From Septoria linicola (Eukaryota > Ascomycota > Dothideomycetes > Mycosphaerellales > Mycosphaerellaceae), in assembly GCA_024114885.1 (NCBI GenBank), contig CP099418.1, positions 124,001 through 188,000 of the forward strand: 64,000 nucleotides of DNA. Direction: 5' to 3'. The first letter of the stretch is position 1. Each line of letters starts with the position of its first letter. A program made the position numbers and the translations under genes. The notes beneath the pieces were generated by a model. The model worked only from the letters and a program-made list of their open reading frames with translations, searched no databases and was not told where the DNA came from. Positions 55,583-64,000 of this stretch are shown here, one piece after another.

Positions 55583-58256
55583 TCTTGCACAAAGGTTTGA
55601 TCTACGGATCTCCGAGACACGGGTGCTGACATATGCTCCCAATGGCTGCAGTACTTTGACGTAGGCCATAACTTTCGTCCGCAATACGAACGCAAGGTGG
55701 AAGTACAGTTTGCGCTCGATCGTGCCGATCCCGATAGCTCAATGATGATGCATCGGCGAAAACTGTAATGAAGCATGCACGTGAGGTTTTGCTGCGATTT
55801 TGCAGGCGTAATCAGCTCCAGCGAGGTCCGTTTGCAACATGGTTTGCTCAGCTTAGTCCGCGTCTATACATGCATCCTTACGGCTTCGTTCTCGTTGATG
55901 AATCCAGCACCGGTTTCTGCATGACACACAGGCTAAGAAGATTGTGTTAGCGGTAGCTCGAGCCACGGGTACTTGATCTGGCCCGGTATATGAGCTGGAC
56001 AAACCTTAATCACGCGGCCGAAAGAGCTCAGTGACTTGTTCTACCAAAGCTCAGCATCAGATGCCGAGTTATCAATTGAAATGTTGGCTGGCTTTCAATG
56101 TATGCAGATGGTGCATCAGCGGCACACAGACACATTCTTTGTCTCGATGAGCTGTGCTTGGGTAACGCCTTCTTACTCCAGGCTAGCCTCCAGGCTACGA
56201 CCTCCTTTGGCACAACCCAGGACGTTACCGAACTAGGTGAATGGATTGCGAAATTCTTTGTTGACAGATCCAGGAGGTGTGGCGTCTACGTGAAGGAGGA
56301 AGTGGCAGGGCTCCATAGCGATCCAATGGCACGTCGTCCAGATTGCTAATCTTGAACCCAATTCAGCGCTTCAAACAGTTCTAAGCTGCCAGAGACTCGT
56401 CATTGCTCTGACACACGATGTCTAGAGAGGGAGATGGCTTCAAATGTCCCGTGCCAAGCATGTACTGCCACTCCTTCTTTCATGTCGGCTGTGCCGCGAT
56501 GACAAGACTGGTCTGGCTTGGCATTCCGCCAGTGGAGAACTTTAGCTTCTCGTACGCATGCCCTTGGTGACATATAAGTATTATAGAGTCAGTTTCAGCT
56601 GGACTGCCACCAAAAGCTCACAATTGACGCTCGTATTGTGCCGTGCGCGAGCACTAATGCATGGTCAGAATTGCCCATCGAGCGGAGTCAGAGGCAAATG
56701 AAGGCACATCGAGATCATACAGATTCGAAGTGTGTTGAGAGACACACTGACCCTGAACCTCGCATTCGGCGCGATGATCCGTACAGCTGGTGTCGTTCGC
56801 TCTCTCGAAGTTATGCGAAAGTACATGCATTTGCATCCGGCAAAAGTCAGCGACAGAGTCCATCATCCTCCTGTCAGAAGTCCCAACACGTGGCATTGAT
56901 ATCCTCTGGATTCTTTAGAAGCCAAGGACCCTTTCATCGCTTGGGACTGTCTTCACTTTGCGGTAGAGTAGGTTAGGCCATATCATCTCGAGCTGCGCAG
57001 AATCCGAGGACCCTGAACAGGTCGTATATTCAGGTCCTCTGTTACACTATGGACCAGTCATTCTGGGGACCGTTGCGGCATCATTTGTGAAGGCCCCATC
57101 TCACGGATCCGGAATGGGTCAGCTATAATTGGTTAGCGTTCTCGTGTACTCACGATCTTTACGAGTGACTTCAGCCCTGTACCCATTCGAGCGTAGTAAG
57201 GTTTCTGTAAACGTACTTAGACAGAGCTTGGCGTCCGTTTCGGTACTGGACGGAATGCTTAGCCAAGCTTATGCTCAGCCTAAGCAAGGGATGACAGATG
57301 CGGCGTAAGGAATACGAGGCATTATGCGGGGACACCGCGCCTGTGCGGTGGGGCCAGCCGGGTCTACGCAACCTCAGTCAATCCAGCCCGTTGAAGTTTC
57401 CTCCGATTTCCACCGCATACACTTTTCACTAGGGAGTATTGTCAAGACCAAAGCTGCTTCGTGTGCACTTGCTAGCCATTTGCGTAGTAGATGAGATCGC
57501 GGTCGCGATGCTCAATCTCCCTGCAGATGCCGACCACGCGTCTGCAAGCCACTAGTTATAGTTATAGGGAAGCCATACGCTCGGCGCCGAATCTCAGCTT
57601 GCAAGGTCACGTAGCAAGGATCGATCCAACACCTAGTTCATTCTGGGGAGCACAGTAGTCGCCCAGTATGGCAATGGAGTATGCAAGTCTTCAGAGAGAG
57701 CAAAGACATCATCAAACACCGTTGACCACTAACGAGGACATCTATCCATGAAGACAAGCAGGGTCAATGATCAGAGCTGGACGGGAATTAGAGCAGTAGA
57801 TGCTGCCCATGACTAGTGCGAGTCGATCACCGGAATCGACAACGTAGCAGCGGCAGGATACGAGGGAACGATGTCCATCTACTACGCTTTGTGGTTGGCT
57901 CTCAAAGCTATACGGCATCTCAATTGGGATTGGGACTGTCGAGAAAGAGCGGTGCATGGCGGTGGACAGTCAGAAGTCTCCCTAGCCAAGTGCTTCGTAC
58001 CGTATTGCCAAAGCTGTTAGTAAGTCCTACATCTAGTCTAGACTGACAGCCACGACGACCAGCTCAGAAGTGCTTTCGACCACAGACTTGGCTTGTTAAG
58101 TAATTAGGAGAGCCTAAACACAGCCAGTGTCCCAGAAGAAGACCGCGATATCAAAATATACAAGTCGGTTTTCGTGCCCGGACATCCCAACCTAGTCACA
58201 ACTCATTTCTATCCTCCGATATTACAACGTCGAGCACATCCAACTCCAAGGGCATT
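55583..58256. other. 2.7-kb region without a supported gene
   Basis: Only short frames. One (56098-56349) has a protein-like stretch (CLGNAFLLQASLQA, DVTELGEWIAKFF) but no start, partner exon or family. The region may hold remains of further decayed genes. Confidence 0.45.
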
Positions 58257-59392
58257 ATGAAGGTCGCGTGGATCTTAGCTGCTTCTACAGTGGCCGTTAC
58301 TGCTTCCCCCGTGGAAAATGTGAAGAAGCTTACCGAACGGACCATCTGTCTTCCTTCGATCTATCAATTCTGCTGTGGTGGCACCCTCCCAGGTTTCCCG
58401 AGCTTTCCATTCAGCAAGCATGATGTGGAGCGTCGCACCCTTTGCTTGTTCTGCGATTGTCAGACTTCTCAGCCGCAGCCGCAGCCTCAGCCACAGCCCC
58501 AGCCAACTACGACTGCCGTAACAACCCCAGCATTGCCAACGACTACCCCTTCGACCACTCTATCATCCACTCCATCGACCACCCTATCGACCACTCCATC
58601 GACCACTCTATGACTACTCCGTCAACGACACCCTCGACCACGCGAAGCACCACGGCTTCAACCACACCGAGCACTACAGCTTTTAGAACTACTACAGCGT
58701 CGTCTCAAGCTCCACCTGCACCTTCTGCTGGCTCATGCTAAGCAGTTGGCAACGGTAGCTCGGTTGGTGGATATCAAGTTAGCTGCGGTACTGATTTCGT
58801 AAGTCACATGGAAGCATAATTGAGCATATGAGACATATACCGATTTCTTTATAAGCCCGGCAACGATCTCTCGAACGCCCCGAGCCCAAACTTCTCTAGC
58901 TGTGCAGCGCTCTACGACAAGCTTCCTAGTGAGTCCAGACCTGACCATCACTCAGTGATCTGGCTAGAGCCTCGGTGCTGACTTCTCGCAGGCTGTGTCG
59001 GATTCTTATACGTAGGCGGCAACAATGCCGGCGTCTGCTATTTCAAGAGTAAGCAGGGTAGCCCAGTATCAAATCCAAATGTGGACTCTGGATTCCGCCC
59101 AACACCGGTGACTCCGTCGAACCCTATTACTACGACTACTCAGGCTACAACAACTCAGGCCACGACGACTCAAACAACGACCACAGCCTTGCGACTGCTC
59201 AAGATCTTCCGTCAAGCTGCTAAAGACATCATTTATGCTCCCATACAGGACGCAGGACAGCCTGTTTGGAGGAGAGTCTGTCAGCTCACGTGGCATGATT
59301 GGACTGCACATTATGGGCAACTGTTGCTGCCCATAGCTGACAAGGCCTCATCCGTGCCAAAGCACAGCAGGCGCATCGCAGGAAGAGACTGA
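58257..59392 (+). pseudogene. secreted Thr/Pro-rich protein with Cys-rich (PAN/apple-like) domain, broken
   Basis: A signal peptide (MKVAWILAASTVAVTASP) is followed by a Cys patch (ICLPSIYQFCCGG, LCLFCDC), a QP repeat and a long STTPSTT-type linker. A domain follows with VGGYQVSCGTDF, NFSSCAALYDKL, SCVGFLYVGGNNAGVCYFK, a cysteine spacing like PAN/apple domains of fungal wall proteins. Introns 58799-58855 and 58929-58991 are canonical. The reading frame slips inside the repeat near 58,610, and TAA at 58739-58741 interrupts the domain. The far C-terminus after the TTTQ repeats is not convincing. Repeat-length change is a simple cause for the first slip. Confidence 0.68.
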
Positions 59393-59795
59393 CTGACTAC
59401 CATCGACGTAGAAAGTCAAATACATCATATACAACCCATTGCACCTGATTGAAGGCCTGATGTGGCCTCCGTCAAAACACAAGATCACATGCGGACGCTG
59501 AGCAGGACAATTAGTTCTCATGTTTGCTTGATATGTCTTGGAGAAACAAGAGCTTGCGCTACGGATCTATGCGATCTGTACGACGCCACCGAGTGAAGGC
59601 ACTGCCTGAGAAGAGTTTTCGCCTGGTGCTTCGAGGAAAACGACTCAGAAGTCAAAAGTTCAGCATGTGGCAGCTGCAGGGCCACTGGTCACTTGAGTAC
59701 TGTGGCTAGCTACCGATCGAGCGTCTTCGTGGAAGACACCATCCTTTAGAGCGATATATGGAATCAACAAGATACCGTGGTGCCTCCGTAGTGCA
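59393..59795. other. intergenic between convergent genes
   Basis: About 400 bp separating the plus-strand secreted-protein relic from the minus-strand fasciclin gene. Nothing recognised. Confidence 0.5.
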
Positions 59796-61129
59796 CTACA
59801 CATGCTCTGTAGTTGCAGCAGTTCTGCACTTAGATGACAAATTCGTCATTGCTACAGTAGCCGTCGTCGTGACTGTGACTCGGTCGCGCACATCTACCAG
59901 CGGAGCAGACGCCAAGATCGCAGGAGTCTCCACTGGCGCGTCGAGCTCATCAGCGAAAGGTATAATCGCGGTAGGCAGCGGATCGGACACCGAGGAAGCG
60001 CTATCGAACTGCAGCCTCTGCGATGCAGGTGCGGAGAAGTTCAACTGCGATCTCTCAAACAATGCTGCAGGGTTGAGGACACTGGTAGAGCCTATGATCA
60101 GTATACGGAATCACAGATGAAAAATCAGAATACTCACGAGTCGATGACATGCGCAACGCCATTCGACAAGACGATATTGCCGAAAATGACTTTAGCCTCA
60201 TTGACGAAGATCCTTCCGTCCTTTGTCCTGGTCGTCGTCAGGTTGTGTTCGTCGAGAGATGTAGCAATCGTTCGGTTCCCAAAACTTGGCGAGAAGATGA
60301 TGTTGTCAGTCAAGACATGATACTGCAAGATATCCTGCAGAGTCGTCTCGTTAATAGATTGAATGACAGATCCAATGTTCCAGAGAGCTTGATTCGATGG
60401 TATAAACACTGTAAGGTCGGTGATGCCGGCGGCCGCGACTGCTGGGTTGTCGTCGATGCCCAGAGGCAGACTCAGATTGTCCGCTGCTGCCAAAGCAGCT
60501 GCAAAGCCGGTATAGCCGCCACGTGGGAGGAAGAGTTGTAGTGGTGGGCCAAACATCAGCACCGAGGAGATGACATGGACTACGATAGAGTTGCCGAGTG
60601 GGATGTCCTGTGTGGGCGAGGTGTCAGCCGGTCCCTACCAGGCAAGGTGATCTAGACTTACAGCAGTCGTCACGTTCGATATACTCAATTCGCCAGAGAT
60701 GATCTTGACACCACTGCCATCTTTCACCAGCCCATTGTACTGCCCTCCTGTAATGGCAGTGAAAGGCTGAATGTCGTTCTGCTCATCTGGTGTCACGAAA
60801 GTTTGCGCAAAGGTTGGGACTTCCCCAATCCGATTCGAAGGATAGAATCCGCGAAAGACGTGGTTCCGCAAAAGAGCTGTGACAGTATCAATATCCCTAT
60901 CGCGTACTCCTCCAGCTTCTGGGATGTTCATTTGCAGCAACTCCTTGAAGGCGGCATTGGTAGGAGTCAGGATCGTAATGTTGGAAGATTCAGATAGTGT
61001 CCGGTTGATTCCGGTCAGACTGATCAGATCTGACAGAGTGCTAAGATCCGGACGTGTGGATAAAAGAGCTGAGAGATCTCCTTGTGCCATGGCAATGCAG
61101 GCCATGGCGAGGAGCGCGAAGATATGCAT
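59796..61129 (-). CDS. fasciclin (FAS1) domain surface protein
   Basis: Exons 61129-60662, 60607-60138 and 60081-59796 give 407 residues. A signal peptide (MHIFALLAMACIAMAQ) precedes two FAS1 domains. The first has NITILTPTNAAFKEL and LLRNHVFRG. The second has DLTVFIPSNQALWNI, LQDILQYHVLTDNIIF and GVAHVIDSVLNP. In the last intron the acceptor CTACCAG (ending 60082) is chosen over an AG ten bases earlier because only it restores VIDSVLNP. The Ser/Thr-rich tail lacks an evident hydrophobic GPI signal. FAS1 proteins mediate adhesion or wall association. Confidence 0.88.
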
Positions 61130-62138
61130 CTGGATCTTGCTCTGCGGTAGAACAAACCGTGAACGCCCAAGACTCGATGTGTGGAAGCTGTGAGACTAGA
61201 TTATCCTCGAGTTCTGATTTCGAACTGAAAAGATGGGATCTCTTTTCCCAAGGTCAAGATTCAGGAACATATGTATGCTACGACTGATGTCTTCAACGCG
61301 GAAAACTCGCCGTGGCACTACAGGCTGGCACTGCAAGCGCCGAAGCTTCTGCAAGATCCTAGCTGGCATCCTCATTCATGTATGGCTCTTCTCGTGATGC
61401 CAAGTCAATGACATAGTGCTTCGCGCACTGTCGCGCTTGACTGCCAAAGCATGTCGCTGAAAGTCTTTGAGCACCGGCGAAATTCTGCCGTTGACTCTGC
61501 TGTTGGTCGGCTCATGACCGTCATTGACATCCGAGATAAGTGTGGTGATACTGTTGACCATGTATCATTTGCTTCAATCTCTGAGGTTGGCGAGGGTGTC
61601 AGGAGTACAGGAGCCAGATGCGTAGCGGAGTCGTGGAGGGGAGGAATGACCGGGGAGCCACACTTTCGGGATCGGGTTTCTTGGCCTTGGCAGATTCTCC
61701 CGACGAAACTCTGATTGTGCTAGTGATTCGGCTTCAAGTATGAGGATTTGGTAAGGCGAAGACTTCGGCTGTGTCGATCTGTCTGAACCAATCATAGACG
61801 TGAGCGGCAATGGAGACGGACAAGATTTCGAGTCCAGACTAAGTCAGAGACCTTCCAGCCTGAACTTCAACCTCTGCGAGCACCTTACTTGACTGTAATC
61901 TAGTCGAAGTTGTGGAATGGGAGGCATAAAGTGTGGCAAGCTTGAAGGTCACAGAAAAGTTACGATGCCTTGCGCTTCAGTTCAACTTGAATGATGTCCA
62001 CTTGGAGCCGGCGCATCAAAGGACACCCTGCGGTCGGAGCTCTAGAGCACTACTATAATCAAGCAGAGGAGTGATCTCCTCCCAACTCCCTAATTGTGAC
62101 AGCAAAGTGTCAGAAGTGAGTGTTCTGACACTTTCAAA
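61130..62138. other. 1-kb intergenic region
   Basis: Promoter of the fasciclin gene and 3' flank of the sulfotransferase gene; only shadow-like short frames. Confidence 0.5.
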
Positions 62139-63120
62139 TCAGTATTGTAACATCTTCTGCCTGATCACGTATCCCATCATGACCAGCACTGCAAGGTACA
62201 ACAGCAATCTTTCGCCAATCATTCTAAGACTCAGCTTGACCATGGCCGCCTTACAGCGCTTCTGGAACACTTCTTTGTCGTTGGTATTAGGAAACTCCAC
62301 GCTGGGGTGCTCCGCATTGAGGAACTCCACCAACGGATCCCAGCCATCTTTCACGTTGTACTCCAACAATCTATCCTTTGGCACGAGAGCTCGGATGTCG
62401 CTGTAGTGCTCTTCGTGTACTTGTCTGCCATATCGTGCGAAGTCCCCACGAGAAAATAGGTTCCAGGCTCGGATCCAAACTGGTCTGGTCCAGCGCGTAT
62501 GGAGGCCGAAGAATCTGGTGATTGGGATGAGACTGCGAGCGAGCGGATGCAGCAGAGTGGGTGCGAAAGTCTGCGACATGGATCTAAGGGATCTCTTGTC
62601 AGCTTCGATGGGCGATGATCTCGCTCTTCTTGTCCTTGTTGATTACATACTCGTACCAAGGCTCAAACTTCCTGTACGTCAGGATGACCTTTGCCTCAGG
62701 ATAGGCAGTAATTAGATCCTTAGCGAACAGTATTGCAGGAAGGTCGGAGACACCCTGGCAGTGGCCGAGAAGCTTATCCCAGTCGTCGCGCGTGTAACAA
62801 GTGCCTTTGTTCTCGAATTTCGCAGCGATAGCTTCATCCCACATTTCGTTGTCACGCGGATTGTTGAGCAACGACTGCCAGCCATGATAGAATTCGTTGA
62901 TCCCTAGCATTCTGAGAGCTGTGGTAGTGGCTATAGCAATAATAGAATTGTCAGTTCTGTTCAGTATACAAAATCGATGGGCTTGTGACTTGCATTCGGT
63001 GCCAGTCCGTGGAAGTCCAAATGAGAATACACGCATCGGCACAATGCGCTTGCCATATTTCTTGCGATCAATGTTGGTCACGACACAGTCGTAGTCTCCA
63101 AAAGACGTGGGTGTAGCCAT
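62139..63120 (-). CDS. sulfotransferase-like P-loop protein with C-terminal membrane helix
   Basis: Exons 63120-62994, 62930-62651 and 62583-62139 give 283 residues. It carries the PAPS-binding P-loop-like MRVFSFGLPRTGTES, then TTALRMLGINEFYHG, the conserved DLPAILFAKDLITAYPEAKVILTYR (strand and 3'-phosphate-binding region), WVRAWN-like and KDGWDPLVEFL elements and a terminal hydrophobic helix (LLLYLAVLVMMGYVI). This is the pattern of the fungal family often annotated as sulfotransferase or NAD-dependent epimerase-like hypothetical. The substrate is unknown. The first intron is of the GC-AG type (62993-62931); the second is GT-AG (62650-62584). The frame is intact. Confidence 0.85.
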
Positions 63121-64000
63121 ATTGTTGCTCGAGGTCGATGGCTCGAAGCGAGATATTTAGGGCTGTGCCTCGCACGAAAAGGTCTTCAGAAGACGAATGA
63201 AAATGTCTCATGCTTCGTAGATGTGCTCGTGATCTACAGGCGATATGCCTCGTGGCGAGCAAACCCACGGTAGGTGTCGTGTCTAGGGGTCGATAAAGAC
63301 AACCCCCCATCTATGATTGGCGGTGGCACATCATCGGTCCGTGGTAGGCGAGCCAGCGGAGACCTTGGTCGATTCCCACACGATTACACTTTGTCGAGCC
63401 ACCGAGGTGGCAGCAGCCTTCCGAAGATTCGAGCGTTCGGCTTGGTCGCTGAAAACTCTATAGCCAAAGCTTAGCGCCGATTTGTTGGCCGAAACGTCGC
63501 CCATAGTCCTCAAACACGATAGTAGTCTCTTCAACTGTCCAAGAGATACTTCATTGTACTGCCACTGACTCCATAGGCTCGTTGGTACAAATCCTTTCGC
63601 CAGACCGGAGCGCACGTGTAAGGCCGCCGTGTACACGCGTATCGCTCGAAGCGTCTCACAAGGCCAGCAATGATAGTCTGCGCTGAGTAACCTCCGCTTG
63701 CGCCTTCAATGCTGGGGAGAGGAGTAATACTAGCGATCTACCCACAACTTTTCGTCCACGAGGAACTGCCAGTCACTTTCGTGTGATGTCTGGCACGCTT
63801 CACCCGATATTGACGAGCTTGTTTGTTAGGAAGAAGAGCGTTGTGCTTTCTGTAATCCCGCCTACGACGCTGGGGTTGCATCGCTTTGCATCGCTTTCGT
63901 GCGTGCGCGCAGTCTTGGACCGAATTTGTGTAGGAGGAATGGTGTCGGCAAAAGAGCCAGCCCTAAAAAGCCAAGCAACGACAATGACCAGGCAATCCCT
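63121..64000. other. right-edge region without a supported gene
   Basis: Upstream flank of the sulfotransferase-like gene and unassigned DNA to the window end. Short frames on both strands (for example 63636-63331 minus) have no recognisable content. Confidence 0.45.

Overview
The window is filamentous-ascomycete nuclear DNA. Short introns of about 50-65 bp with GT..AG ends and CTAAC/CTGAC-like branch sites interrupt most genes. The families (CFEM/PTH11-like receptor, P450, hybrid histidine kinase, GH78, fasciclin, Rcd1) fit Pezizomycotina. Dothideomycetes is my guess from protein style; no marker proves it.

Region 1 (1-2.8 kb): the edge of a possible gene, then a cytochrome P450 with recognisable introns but three frameshifts. 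Region 2 (2,827-31,563): one transposon pile-up, extremely poor in CA/TG dinucleotides but rich in CpG and TA, the signature of repeat-induced point mutation (RIP). It resolves base by base. A pogo/Fot1-type DNA transposon (TA target duplication, 23-bp perfect terminal repeats) was hit by a 13-kb Ty3/gypsy-like LTR element (R, plus strand, CTAG duplication). R's 5' LTR was later hit by a second copy in the opposite orientation (L, minus strand, GTAT duplication). R's pol also carries a solo LTR (CTAG duplication). All LTRs are 279 bp. The pair R/L makes a 26-kb inverted repeat. The element is unusual: it carries gag-protease, RT-RNaseH-integrase and a third relic frame of about 1,070 codons downstream of pol, and the three coding blocks are bounded by four copies of a 23-bp hairpin motif (AGTTATC, 9 nt, GATAACT), eight in total over the two copies.

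Region 3 (31.6-38.8 kb): a small intact three-exon gene, a decayed CFEM-7TM receptor, a single-pass membrane protein and two unrecognised genes. Region 4 (39-49.9 kb) is the stable core: mitochondrial-type rhomboid protease, Rcd1/CNOT9 homologue of the CCR4-NOT complex, a 70-aa conserved small protein, a 957-aa hybrid histidine kinase and a small secreted protein, all with intact frames. Region 5 (50.4-59.4 kb): an MFS sugar transporter with an in-frame stop, divergent from a GH78 alpha-L-rhamnosidase with two frameshifts (a likely dead rhamnose-utilisation pair), then a broken secreted protein. Region 6 (59.8-63.1 kb): an intact two-domain fasciclin protein and an intact sulfotransferase-like protein with a GC-AG intron.

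The overall pattern is intact housekeeping genes beside decayed accessory genes, with a young-on-old nest of RIP-killed transposons in between.
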